Source: Gnetum montanum (taxonomy: Eukaryota > Streptophyta > Gnetopsida > Gnetales > Gnetaceae). Taken from it: a stretch of 64,000 nucleotides of DNA. The notes below the pieces were generated by a model. It had not been told where the DNA came from. It saw nothing but the letters and a program-made list of their open reading frames with translations, and did no database searches. The first letter of the stretch is position 1, and each line of letters starts with the position of its first letter. The stretch spans positions 496,159-560,158 of the forward strand of contig MNCI01003588.1 in the NCBI GenBank assembly GCA_015680685.1. The letters are read 5' to 3'. The position numbers and the translations under genes were made by a program. Below are positions 1 through 10,592 of the stretch, piece by piece.

Positions 1-1018
1 TTACTCCTCATGACTTTGATAGTCTTGTGGTTGTTCGCCAATGGGATGAAATGATGTGGTGTCACTGAAATGCGGTTTGTACTTGGCTCAAATCTTGGGT
101 AGATAGACACATGGTTATTTAACCATTAATAACACACGTAGTTTCATTATAACCATGGTATGACACCTCATGTCCCAATTTCTGTTATCCCTTCTACGGT
201 CTATCTCATCTCATTATCTGAATGCTCATAACTTGTGGTTTTATGTAACATAGAGTTATTATCTCAATTCGGTGGTTTTAACATGTGTGTTTTGTTTCAC
301 AGGTATGTGTTGCATTCAACCCCTTTAGTGCCTATGGACATTATAAGTGTGGTTACATAAAGGCATTATAGGCTAGAGCTTGGTTTGTGGAGGACCCACT
401 TCTGTAACTTTTGTGACTTGTACTTATTTAATGTGACCACATCATTTTTCACCTTCCAAGTGCTCCAATCATTACATTTTATTGTTTCCCTTATTGTGAA
501 CATAATTTTTCCCACAATCATGCTTTCAATGTCCTTATTCTTGCTTATTCTTGTACTTTTCACAACTTCCCCTTATCCTACTTTTGATGCCTCTAATTAA
601 TTTTTCACTTACCCAAAATGATAAACTTAACTTCCAACCTTCCAACCAATCCTAGAGCTTTAGGTTGCATGTTCAATTACCCCCATAAAATGCAAAAATT
701 TGGACCTCAATGTCGTGTACTTGATGTCGGGTCCAACCCGATGTCGAGTGTGAAAAAGAATATAAATATGACCCCCACGAACCTTCAACTTCATTTTTCT
801 CATTTGCTACTAGGAGAGTTGTTGAAATTTTTTCTCGCAACTTAAGAGCTTTGTGCCTCCATCTTCTACTTATGATATTGATCTCTTCAATGCTCTGATT
901 TTTATGCCATTCAAATCTATCTGAACCTGGAGTGTTCCACTTAGTCATGATGGGTGCATGCATGCAAAACTTGTGCTAGTTTGCTGAAATTTGCTATCAC
1001 TCAGAAGGTATTATAAGG

Positions 1019-1321
1019 GTAAGAATGTTGAAAACCTTAGGAATTATATTGCAAAATATCTAACGATAATGCCAAAAGTCCATTTTTTCTAACCCACAAA
1101 CCCATAACTCTTCCTATAAGCCACATATAATGAAAAAGGAAACCAATTTCAAGGGTCGTAGAAAGAGATAGACACCTTTTGGGGGATTTTTCTTGAAAAT
1201 TTTCCTAACCGTGCAATCATATGCATTATGAGCTTAATAAACTAAGGTTGTGAGTAAGGTATAAATAAATTGATGATAATAAACATAACTTTGGTAACAA
1301 TTGGTTTTTGCTTGATTTCAG
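1019..1321 (+). other. Predicted intron leading to ORF3
   Basis: A donor-like GGGTAAGA (GT at 1019) and an acceptor-like TTGCTTGATTTCAG ending at 1321 frame 303 bases, and an ATG follows the acceptor directly at 1322. The same donor position is kept in the two other copies: GGGTAAGTAC on the - strand at about 32736-32746, and AAGGTAAT at 4145-4151. Env-like ORFs of Athila elements are known to be made from spliced RNA. Splicing here is inferred from conservation only. Confidence 0.4.
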
Positions 1322-2769
1322 ATGGCCCCAAAAAGAGGTGCTCAAGGTGAACCCTTGCAGAGAGCTGCTAAGCATCCATGTGGTGGCCACAGTTAGCAAG
1401 AAGAACATGAGGAACATGTTGAGTAGGAGGCCCAATCCTTCACTATTCATCAAGAGGCCCCTACTATTGGGCAACCAGCCTAAGGAGAGGTGGAAGGAGA
1501 TAGGTCAAGTGATGACCACTCTATTTAACATTTCCAACGATGTCACTGTAAAACAATCAGACCTCATCATGACCAAAGGAAAGTTGGTCATGGTAGAGGT
1601 AAAGGTAGAACATGCAAACGCTAAGATACAAAGATTACAAGAAGAGTTGACTATCCTATAAGTAGAATGATGGGATCCTACCCATTTTTTTGTGCTAGAC
1701 CAACTAGAGAAATTCAAGATAGAGGAGCTCACCAAGCTAGCAAATGAGAAAGCAATTGCGAAGCAAGAGAAGGAGATGGTGGTTTGGAATGCCTCTGTTG
1801 CAAATGCACTATCTCATGCATATAAAAAGGCACTAATCATCGTTTAAGAGAAAAATAAGCAACTCACTGTAAAGAATTCCAGTTGACCACTATAGAAAAA
1901 GAACTTAGAAGAGAGCATCCATCAATTGAAAGAACAACTGGTGAGGGTCAACCAAGATATGAATAGATTGGCCTAGGATAATAAAACCCTCTCCATGAAG
2001 AAGGTACACAATATTCACCAAAAGTTAGCAATCAACGTGGGGTAGAATGAGGCCAAAAAGCATGAAAAATTGAAAGAGCACTTTTGTGACCAAGTTGGCA
2101 TGTATAAGGAAATCAATGAGAAGGAACTCAAGATGGCCAAAGCCCACATCAGCTCCTTGTCAATGCAGAATTCTAAATGATAGGTCATCTTGGATAGCTA
2201 TGCCATGGTTCAATAAGCAGAAGTTAAAAACAAAGACCTACAGATAGAGGATTTAAAGGAATACATGTCGTTGGCTAACCTTAGATATGCTAACCTTACC
2301 ATGTTAACAATAGGTTGTTCCCAAAGTTAGCTGGAGAAACAAGTGACAACCACCTATGCACTGTATGAAAAAGAGTTTGTGGATCGAAAAGATGCTTTGC
2401 AAAAGTTATAGGTGGCAAACTTAGAATTAAAGGTGGTCAAAGCCAGTTATTAGGGACAAAAAGATGTAGCCTTGAACCTAGCTCACAAATTGATGAATTA
2501 TCATGAGCTTAAAGATAAAGCTAGGGCTTTCAAGGAAGAACAACAATAATCCACAGCATGGTATGTAAAGGAAAATCAAATGTTCCTGTACCTACCATGT
2601 CCTTGGGATGTACCAATGCCAGCACACATTGACCCAATAGCCTAGTTGTTGCACGATTGAAGGACAAAGGAGGAAAAGTTGTAGGTTTTTCTCAACCAAT
2701 ACAAGTTTCAATAACCTGGCGATAAAGGGAAGCAGCCAATGGAAGAGCCACCACCTCCAAGCACCACAT
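1322..2769 (+). pseudogene. Degenerate coiled-coil ORF3 of the gypsy element
   Basis: A decayed ORF of about 480 codons. It starts MAPKRGAQGE directly after the predicted acceptor, then shifts frame into a long Lys/Glu/Leu-rich stretch with few prolines, for example the segment ending IQRLQEELTIL near 1659. Its C-terminal third aligns with the other copies: 'KNKDLQIEDLKEYMSLANL' near 2229-2284 corresponds to 'KNKDMQIEDLMKYMGLPNH' on the - strand near 30945-31000. Many in-frame stops are TAG or TAA where a sister copy has Gln. The heptad-like composition suggests a coiled coil. No catalytic motif, zinc finger or clear membrane segment is visible, and I do not recognise the protein. Its place between pol and the 3' LTR matches the env-like slot of Athila elements, but nothing in it looks like an envelope protein. 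Confidence 0.55.
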
Positions 2770-2972
2770 GAGCTTCCCAATCTTGTTTTTGTTTTGTTTC
2801 ATAATAATGTGTTGCATTTTTGTACTACACCATTGCATCATGCAAATGGTCAATTATTTTTTTTTCATTATTTGAGTTAGTCAATAATCCCATACCTACC
2901 AATAGTTTGTAAAATAAGTTGTTCCTCATTTTTTTTAACTCAACGATGAGTTTTCATTCTGTTGTCGAGGTA

Positions 2973-3369
2973 TGATGAGTCATCATTTAAAGGCCCCAAC
3001 ATTGGAGCCTCAACATTGTGTACTTGACGTTGAGGCCAATAAGCGACGTCGCGTACCTGACGTCATCTCATTTGGGTGCTACCTATAAATATGATGCTAG
3101 GGTACTCGAATGAAAAGGAAGAAGTAGAAATTCAAGTAGATAGTTTAGTTTTTAGTTTTTTCTCTTTAAAGTCTAGTATTTCTAGTGCATGCCCGTAGTG
3201 TGATGTTTGTAATCATACAGCACCTTTGTCAAGTGTGAGGTACTTGGACACGTTACACAATTGGCAATAAAGATTGAGATTACTTCCATCATTGTAAGTT
3301 TCCCACTCATATTGGCAATAATGCTTGTGATTCATATGGTTGAGCATAGGGGTATCTCCCTACTCATCA
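2973..3369 (+). repeat. 3' LTR of the gypsy element
   Basis: This 397-base segment starts TGATGAGT and ends ACTCATCA, a perfect 8-base terminal inverted repeat with the canonical TG...CA ends. It holds a TATA-like CTATAAATATG near 3085. Its right end (cttgtgattcatatggttga) recurs inverted at 40968 and 57086 and direct at 55981-56029, which defines the LTR family. It is much shorter than the ~0.8-kb LTRs at 40968 and 57086, so it is either a subfamily or has lost U5 sequence. Confidence 0.7.
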
Positions 3370-6300
3370 CATAGTATAAGTTTCCAACATTAACAATTGT
3401 ATATGTGTGTATTGGACCAAAGGACCAATTCACATTTAATTTTTTAAGTGTCCACAAACACTTATAAGAGTGATTATATAAGGGCATTAAGGATAGGATC
3501 CTACTTTGGGGAAGATCCATTTGTATAACTTTTGTGAATCATGACTATGGACCAATATGACATCCTCTAGAACATCATGGATAGCTAATTTATATTCATG
3601 TATTATTATAATTTTTACTTCTCTTTTGACTTGTGTTGCATTATGTTGAAATCTCATTCCTTCTTAATTCTTCGATTTTTTAGCTTATACACCCTAATAC
3701 AATGCTAGTTTCATTATTTCTACTTATAATATTCATAGTTAGAACTCATCCTCTAATCAAGCAAGCTTCAAAATTCCTTATAATACTTAGAATGCAAGAA
3801 AATGATGAAGCTTTGGAGAAAAACAAAGGAAAATATGATTTTTAGAACCCTTGACATCATAGTTATGATGTCATAGGACCCACAATGTCATAGCTATGAT
3901 GTCATCCATGTAAAATTCTATATATATGCATGATACCCCTTAGCATTTTCCACATTTCTTTCAAATGAGAAGGGGGTTTTATTGTTTTAAGAGTCCAAAG
4001 CCTTCCAAAAGCCATAACTCCTAAAGCATGAGTCCTATTAACATGATTCAAGAATCCTTGAACTTCTAGAGTTGATCTCTTTGTCATGAAGGACCCTAAG
4101 AGTGAATTTTAAAAAATTTTCTAACACCCATTTTAAGCTTGCTAAGGTAATTGATAATAAAAATGATAAATTTTAATCTATAATTTAACAAATTAAGTTA
4201 CCTTAGAGCCTTAGAAACAATACATCATAATCACCTTATGTTAGTAATGTTATATTTTTTGAAACTTTGGTCAATCCAAGGGTAAAAAACCATAATGAAA
4301 ATGTTAAAATACCAATGATTGATCCTTGGTTATTACAAATGACATCCAAACACATTTTTGAAGTAGGAGAACCCTCATAGCCAAGGAAGAAATGGCCACA
4401 TGTAGAATGTGGTAAAGGTAGAGGACAAGAATAATGATGAGAATAACCATAATAATCCCATGTAGAGGAACTAGAAAAAGAGTAAGAAGTAAACTAGTCT
4501 AACACAATAGGGTCAACAATCATAGAATCTTGCATAGGTAGAAATCGTAGCTCCATCTATCCTAGTAGTAGGTAGATAAGTCACGCTTTCTAATGTGTGT
4601 GTATAAGCCATTAATGATAGATCCCTCATGGTTGGAGTGATTGTAAAACTTGGCTTTAGACCATTTCTTAGGTTTTCACCAAAAGAGATATGAGAGCAAT
4701 TATAGGTTTCTCCATTCTAGCCAACTCTTTCTACCAACAAAGGCTAGTACCTTCATGAAATATACCAATTCTGGCATAACAAGAAAGATGTCATGGTCAA
4801 AATTAACAAAATCATAATGTCCTATGCTATGGATGTCAGTGCTACAATGTTAGGATTACCCAACTTGGGCATAGAAACTATTGAGATCTCCATCCAATCT
4901 AATCCTAACACTAAAAGTCTATGATTTAAGAGAGCCTATGAAGATAAGAAGAAGCAATATGTGGCCATGAAAATAATAGAAAAGCTATACTTTAAGATAA
5001 AATCCTATCACATCTACCCAACTAAGTGCCTTAATATAATATTAACCTATGTAGCTAGGGGAAGTGCTATCATGAGTAGAAAGTACTAAGCTAATATGGC
5101 TCATCTTCTTTTCTTAGAAATCCAACATACATTCGAGAAGAAGCAAACTAGAAGGTTCACACTTCCTTTTCAACATATCAATAGGAAGCTTTAGAGGCAA
5201 GCTAGAATATTACACAAACGATGTCATTAAGTGGATCACAAATGTATGATATGCAAAATTGATCAAGCCCATACCAACTAGGAAAGATCAGGTAAAACCA
5301 CCTTCTAGTACTAAAGTTTCAAAAATACACAAATAGTAGAAATAGATTATGTAAGATAGAGCACTAATGTCCTTATAGTGAATCCTCGCATCTACTGTCT
5401 AGGAACGAGACATCTACAAGAGATATCACATGCTATAAGCTAGATGACTAGAGACTTCTAATAATATCTAACTGTATCATTTGATGAATCTAAAGTCTCC
5501 AAGGATCCAATCTCAAGAATAATCTTAGTGCAATCCACAAGGGTTGACTGAACTACACAAATCTCAAGAAATATAATTATATTTTAGGTCACCCTACATT
5601 TAGTGATGGGATCATAATCTTGATCATGCTCCATGAAGGCCAAGAGAATGCTACAAAGGATGTTTCAAAACATGTTAGTGCTATCTTGAACATTCTAGTG
5701 GCTTCCATTCTTGACTTACCAATGCTCTAGAAATTCAAGAACCTGAAAGTGTGGGAGAAACTAGTAGATTAGTTAGTATAGTAAAGCATGAGGATGCCTT
5801 AGATTGATTACTCTAAACATGCTAGATTGTTCAAAATAGTTTTAAAATACCTAAAGATGTTACAATAGTCCAATTTGAAATGATTTTGGCCAAGGGAAAG
5901 TTGATGTTTATTAAGATCCAACTACAATATGTAGAGTCAAAGATTCAATAATTGTAAGCTAAGGTGATCTAGCTTCATGCACAGTTACAAGACCAAGCTC
6001 AATTCATGGCACTAGATTTTCTTAGCAACTTCAAACTTGAGGAATTCCAACATATCACCATCAAGCAATACCAATTGGAGATTGAACAAGAAAAAGCCAC
6101 ATGGGATGCTTCAATTGCTAATGCTAAGATTCATGCCTTATAAAAAAAAATATCACCATGTTAAAGAAAGAAACAAAGGATTAACAATAGAAAACTAAAG
6201 GTTGACTAAAGTAGCTAAGGAGAAGAAACAATTGGGAAATTAGCTAAGTCATCTTTGTGAACAATTTATAAAGGCAAATGTTGATACCAAGAAGTTATCT

Positions 6301-6850
6301 TGAGAAAATAGGAATCTATTCATGATAGAGGCCTATGCATTGTAGTAGAGGTCTACAATTAAAATTAGGACCTAAAATAATAAGGCCACTAAGTAGAACA
6401 TGCTTATGAGATACTACAAAGATTAGGTGAGCCTCTAAAGGAAGATTAAGGTAGCCAAGGCCCATCTCAATTATGTTGTACAACAAATTGCTAATGTTGC
6501 TTGGAAAAGCAATATTCTTGATGGAATCATAGTGGTACATGATGTAGAGATCAAAACTAAGAATCGATGAATAGAGGACCTAACACACTACATGGGGTTA
6601 GCTAACGTTAGGTCTACCAACCTAACCTTGTTAATAGCTGGTCACCCAAAAATTGAAGTGGAGAAGCAAGTTGTAAATACATTTGCCTTGTTTGATCATG
6701 AAAATTAAAGAAAACCTTTGTAGTTTATTTCTATAGAAGTTAGAATATGTCATTGAGTGCCCTCAATATGAACTTAGATTGATTTGTGTACACTCATAAT
6801 ATGTATGGTTGAGCATTAGAACTACTCAACATTCATTAGTGTGTGAGAAA
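3370..6850 (+). mobile_element. Second Athila-like copy, interrupted by the first
   Basis: Directly after the LTR that ends at 3369, the sequence resumes inside the family's spacer: 3370-3540 aligns with 240-420 and with the reverse complement of about 33390-33560. It runs on through a donor-like site at 4147 and a very decayed ORF3 to about 6710. A weak LTR-end-like stretch (gtatggttgagcattag) is at 6797-6815. The simplest reading is that the first element inserted into this one, so its left part lies outside the window. Confidence 0.55.
4330..6710 (+). pseudogene. Degenerate coiled-coil ORF3, second copy
   Basis: A relic of the same coiled-coil ORF with many stops and frameshifts. The recognisable core is 5870-6130, with Lys/Glu/Gln-rich stretches such as 'KLEEFQHITIKQYQLEIEQ' in one frame. 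The C-terminal segment near 6540-6705 ('IEDLTHYMGLANVRSTNL') aligns with the copies at 2240 and 30970. The part before about 5600 can only be placed by position. It is too decayed to encode a protein. Confidence 0.45.
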
Positions 6851-7280
6851 ACTATGCCTTTAAGAGGAAAATCCAATGTCAAAGCAATTGGCTCAAGAGT
6901 GACCTCAATCATCAAATCCTTAACCATGAAGGTATCCCCATTTCATGATTGAATTAATTAATGAGCCCAAGTATAGAAGCATCCTTGTAGAGCCAAGTAG
7001 TATGCATGCTATCTTACCATCATAAAAAATGGAAGGACCACCAATTATCTAAATCACCATAGGAGACTAGCTCATGTTTAATAAAGAACTTGACATGTGA
7101 AACCATGTTGTATCCTTTCAAACTAGCCCACAAATTTGTATAGTTCTTCACTATGATAACTACAACTAATAGATTATGTGCTTTGTAAGCACTAAAAATT
7201 CTTTAATTACACTAAAAAAGTAAGAAAATCCTTGTATATAGGTGAAAATCATACATTTAAAAAAAAATGAAAATTTTTAC
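6851..7280. other. Intergenic, no feature seen
   Basis: AT-rich sequence with no ORF, repeat or motif I can support. It may be older transposon debris. Confidence 0.5.
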
Positions 7281-7428
7281 TAAAGTCCTCTTGGATTTAT
7301 CGAACTAGTATCCAAATTTCTTTTATGAAATTTTTTAAAAAATTATAACTTAGTGCTACCCAGTGGAATTAAACCTATAGCCTCAAGTCATGAAGTTAAG
7401 ACTCTTACCCTTAAGTTAACACCTTATT
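7281..7428 (-). repeat. SINE-like element S1
   Basis: On the - strand this has a tRNA-like head with a box-A-like TTAAGGGTAAGAGTC and a box-B-like AGGTTTAATTCC. These are followed by the family body (AAGTTATAATTTTTT, then ACTAGTTCGATAAATCC). The same order of blocks recurs at S2-S7 in this window. Short tRNA-promoter retroposons of this form are SINEs. No target duplication was identified. Confidence 0.5.
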
Positions 7429-8068
7429 TAATAAACAAATTTGAATAAATATAGGTTTTCAAAGCTTAAATACATTTATTTACTTATGAAATCCTTAGAA
7501 AAGAAAATAATTGTATTATAAATCCACTAAAAATAATTATTATTTGAAGGGTCCATGCTCATTTCACCAATCCAACCCATGAGAATGATAGTTGATATGC
7601 AAAATCTATAACCAAGCTCAAATTTAAATATTACTAATTGAAAAAAAAATAAAAAAGGCACCTTACCATCATTAAAAAAGATGAGAACCCACCCAAAATA
7701 TACTCTACATAACATAGCATCAATATACTACCACTAACTTAGTTATATATTTAATATATGTATCTATAATTTAGTTGAGAGAATCTTACAAAATGAAGTT
7801 GAAATTTAGTTCATCTATTGTATTAAAAAATATCCAACTTGCCATTTTACTAAACTCTATGTATCCTATAACAATTTTGGTGGTCAAATCGCTATGATTA
7901 CACAATGAGAAAACTAATTCCAAGTTTGTTACTAAATCTTGTGCTACAAAATATTTTGAATTTTCATGGATTGTTGTTTTCATAGATACTCCCATGCCCT
8001 TTTGAATTTTATTCCTTCCTTGTGCATTGCAAAAAAAAGACAAACATAAAAGCCATAGATTACTTGGA
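7429..8068. other. Intergenic, no feature seen
   Basis: AT-rich DNA downstream of the glycosyltransferase. Short ORFs here lack codon-like composition or any recognisable motif. Confidence 0.5.
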
Positions 8069-8240
8069 GCATGGATAAAATATTATTTAGCTTTACAAAT
8101 AAGCTCTCTTTCAAATATTATGGATGAAATATTCTTTAAGGTTATTTATAAGCTCTTTCTTTATTGTTATGAACAAAATATTATTTTGCATTACAGTAAG
8201 CTCTCCTCAAAGCATTATGGATAAAATATTATTTAATCTC
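8069..8240. repeat. Tandem repeat, 48-49 bp x about 3.5
   Basis: The motif 'atggataaaatattattta' and its variants recur at 8071, 8120, 8169 and 8217, a period of 49, 49 and 48 bases. 'aagctctctt'-type blocks lie between them. Copies are diverged. Confidence 0.7.
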
Positions 8241-8260
8241 ACCAAGACCAAAACTTTTTG

Positions 8261-8392
8261 GTCAAAATTAACATAACATGCAGCATTTGAAGGTAAAGAA
8301 ATTGCAACACGAAAACGGGCTCTTCGGCCAAAATTAACATAGCATGCAACGTGAGAAACGAAACAAATTGCAACGGGGAGAAGGGCTCTTCT
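8261..8392. repeat. Tandem duplication, 66 bp x 2
   Basis: Two adjacent units start at 8261 (gtcaaaattaacataacatg) and 8327 (gccaaaattaacatagcatg). Both end in 'gggctctt'. They lie about 100-230 bases downstream of the glycosyltransferase stop codon, possibly in its 3' untranslated or flanking region. Confidence 0.7.
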
Positions 8393-8493
8393 ACTTGGAT
8401 AGCTCCCAGAGGGCCCCACGTTGACACAGAGTATCGCAACTTGGCAACCACAGAGAACAGAAAATACTGATAATGCACAATATTCAAACCATT

Positions 8494-10029
8494 TCAACAA
8501 CTTCCAGCCGACTTTGTCCCGTTGTGGCGATGTTGTTGTTTCCAGATTGATACAGCAGCATCCAAGGCAGTCCACGAACTGCCATCGCTCTGCAACGCAG
8601 CCTTGGCTTTGCAGCTCAACTCGTAACACCTCTTTCTTAACTGGGTCGCTTTCTCACCCTCCATCAATTCCCGGATTCCTCTCTCAATCGTATCTGCTTC
8701 CACGAATTCGCCAATGTCCAACACACCCAAATCTACTCCAACTCCGTAAGCTGTGCACACCATAACGGCATTCAGCCTCTGCTCACCAAACATTGGCCAT
8801 GTCAATATGGGCACGCCATGGTAGATACTCTCCAACGTAGAATTCCACCCACAGTGGCTCACGAATCCACCAACGGCAGGATGTTTCAGAATCCACGTCT
8901 GCGGAGCCCAACCGGGAACAATCAATCCTCTGTCACGGGTCCGATCTGCAAAACCCGGCGGCAGAACTCCTTCAACATGCGCAGACGCCTCAGAAATTCC
9001 AAAATAAGTGCCATCACCGCGCTGATCTTCGGAAGAAGCAGAAGAGGAGGAGGGCTGTCTGCGAACAACCCACAAAAATCTGTGGCCGGAAGCTTCCAGG
9101 GCCTCCGCGATTTGACACAGCTGCGCTGCGGATAATGTCACGCCGCTGCCGAAGGAAACATACACAACCGAAGCCGCAGGCTGCAGATCCAGCCACTGCA
9201 CACAATCCCCGACACTTCGATCATCTTGGCAAGGATCATTGGCCCATAACACAGGCCCCACCGGAAAAACGTTGGGCATAATTTCGCGGAATCCGCGCAG
9301 AGCCTCGGGCTCCAGATCCTCGAACGAATTGACGAGCACGCCGGCGCATTTGGCGTAGTCGGAGCTCTCGGACACGTGAATGTCGAAAGCCGGAGCAGAG
9401 CGGTCCAGCAGCGGGTACGGCATGTGTTTTCCGGCGATCGGTGGCAGGCCCGGAAGTTGGATTCCGAACTCGATTTCTTTGAAGGAAACTGCGATCTGCG
9501 AGACCAGTCTCGGCACTCTGAACATGACCGAGATCGGTGCCACGGAGGAGGTGGCGAAGTGGTAGACGGGTATGCCCAGTTGCTCCGACACCGGCTGCAC
9601 GAATTTGCTGCAGAATGTGTCGATTATGAAGGCCGATGGCGCTGGTTCTGCGGATTGCAGGATTTGAACAAGTTGCTGAAGGCAGCTCTCCACGATTGTG
9701 TAAATACGCACGGGCACCGCTGTTTGTGGATCGCCTGTATCGATGTCTGTTAAGGGCAGGATTGTGAGGAGGCCGCCGGCGGAGTTGTTGTTGTTGTTGC
9801 AGAGAAGAGTGAGGGGGCGTAGCAGATTCTGTGACTGTGCTGAGGTGCAGAGGTCTTTCACGAGCATAAGTGTTACGTTGCAGCTGTGATTGCAGACCAG
9901 GCGCCGAGCCAGCTCGCAGAATGGAGTTATGTGGCCTATCCCAGGGGAGGCGAACATGAAGACACTGGGATTTTCTTCTTCTTCTTGCTGCTGCTGCTGC
10001 TGCTCCTTCTTCTGATTCTCCTCGGCCAT
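8494..10029 (-). CDS. UDP-glycosyltransferase, plant family 1 (UGT71/72/88-like)
   Basis: A single-exon gene for 511 residues, about the family's usual length. It transfers a sugar, probably glucose, from UDP-sugar to a small acceptor such as a phenolic or flavonoid in the cytosol. The plant PSPG box is at residues 374-417: it begins WAPQTWILKHPAVGGF, contains HCGWNS, and ends FGEQ. The closing Gln (417) is typical of UDP-glucose users. The catalytic His is H33 in SPGIGHITP, and the partner Asp is probably D137 in FIIDTFC. The ATG at 10029 is kept because the N-terminal strand PSVFMFASPG follows closely. Before it comes an unusual Gln/Glu tract at residues 9-19, encoded by a trinucleotide run. 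The stop is TGA at 8494-8496. The coding region is clearly GC-richer than its surroundings and has no breaks, so it is probably functional. Intronless genes are common in this subgroup. The acceptor cannot be read from sequence, and the subgroup is inferred from general resemblance. Confidence 0.93.
   Translation of the reverse strand: MAEENQKKEQQQQQQEEEENPSVFMFASPGIGHITPFCELARRLVCNHSCNVTLMLVKDLCTSAQSQNLLRPLTLLCNNNNNSAGGLLTILPLTDIDTGDPQTAVPVRIYTIVESCLQQLVQILQSAEPAPSAFIIDTFCSKFVQPVSEQLGIPVYHFATSSVAPISVMFRVPRLVSQIAVSFKEIEFGIQLPGLPPIAGKHMPYPLLDRSAPAFDIHVSESSDYAKCAGVLVNSFEDLEPEALRGFREIMPNVFPVGPVLWANDPCQDDRSVGDCVQWLDLQPAASVVYVSFGSGVTLSAAQLCQIAEALEASGHRFLWVVRRQPSSSSASSEDQRGDGTYFGISEASAHVEGVLPPGFADRTRDRGLIVPGWAPQTWILKHPAVGGFVSHCGWNSTLESIYHGVPILTWPMFGEQRLNAVMVCTAYGVGVDLGVLDIGEFVEADTIERGIRELMEGEKATQLRKRCYELSCKAKAALQSDGSSWTALDAAVSIWKQQHRHNGTKSAGSC
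9974..10012 (-). repeat. Coding trinucleotide microsatellite
   Basis: Runs of CAG-type and GAA-type codons in the glycosyltransferase N-terminus encode a Gln run followed by a Glu run. Such tracts vary in length between alleles and lie outside the catalytic fold. Confidence 0.8.
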
Positions 10030-10172
10030 TGCCGCTGGGTTCTGAACTGCTGCTGTGAATTTCTGTCGCCCTGGGGCCGTGGCTCAATATTGAGAATTTA
10101 GAGGTCCGAAGGCTAAATTATTGGTGGGGTTGCGTGACTGAAAACCAATAGATGAAACGAATACGCAGATTT

Positions 10173-10186
10173 TTTATGCATATAAG
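10173..10186 (-). promoter_or_regulatory. TATA-like element of the glycosyltransferase gene
   Basis: Read on the - strand this is TTATATGCATAAAA, about 145 bases upstream of the ATG. The spacing suits a plant core promoter with a ~110-base leader. No better candidate is closer. Confidence 0.3.
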
Positions 10187-10535
10187 TTTGGAAACACATA
10201 CACACAAGTTTCTTTGTAAGAGGAGGATGTGACAGGTTTCCTTCCAAGAAAGAGAAGATGACACAATCTTTCAATTGGTGGGTTCAACTTTTTGCTTGTG
10301 TTTTTGAGTATAATATTAATGAAGTAACTTTGTAGTGAGACTTTTTCTTCAGTAGGTGCGGTTCGAAAAAGAGTCAGATGTAAATAGAGCTGAATTTAAG
10401 AGGGATTAAGCATTCTCATACACCGGTCTCATCGACTCTGCTGGGCATGTAGAAATTGTTCTACTGACCCCGAATCATCTTGTCAAAAAAAATTATAATA
10501 ATGTTAGTTGCATAGAATCAGTGGCAGTGGAATCC

Positions 10536-10592
10536 GACGTCATTTCACGTGTTAACTGACAGCAACATGCAAAAGGCTGGTTCACGACGTCA
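10536..10592 (-). promoter_or_regulatory. Cluster of ACGT (bZIP-type) motifs upstream of the UGT
   Basis: GACGTCA at 10536-10542, a G-box CACGTG at 10546-10551 and another GACGTCA at 10586-10592 lie within 57 bases, about 510-560 bases upstream of the ATG. TGACG and G-box motifs are known binding sites for TGA-type and other bZIP factors, which drive stress- and xenobiotic-responsive glycosyltransferase genes. Function here is inferred from clustering. Confidence 0.4.

Larger units (their letters stand above)
1..3369 (+). mobile_element. Ty3/gypsy (Athila-like) element, 3' part, cut by window edge
   Basis: The right-hand end of an LTR retrotransposon. Bases 1-420 match, in reverse complement, the stretch at about 33390-33830. 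In the large - strand element that stretch lies between integrase and a coiled-coil ORF. Here the order is spacer (1-1018), splice-donor-like site (1019), coiled-coil ORF3 (1322-2769) and an LTR (2973-3369). gag and pol would lie left of the window. Athila-type elements are known to carry an extra ORF between integrase and the 3' LTR, which fits. Frameshifts and TAG/TAA stops mark it as dead. Assignment to Athila rather than a sister clade is inferred from layout and from the primer site of the - strand relative. Confidence 0.7.

Noticed and set aside
8421-9753. Several ORFs on the + strand across the UGT
   Set aside because: They are antisense shadows with no recognisable motifs.
9236-10087. 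283-residue ORF on the - strand overlapping the glycosyltransferase
   Set aside because: It is a shadow frame of the GC-rich UGT gene, Arg/Ser/His-rich with no domain.
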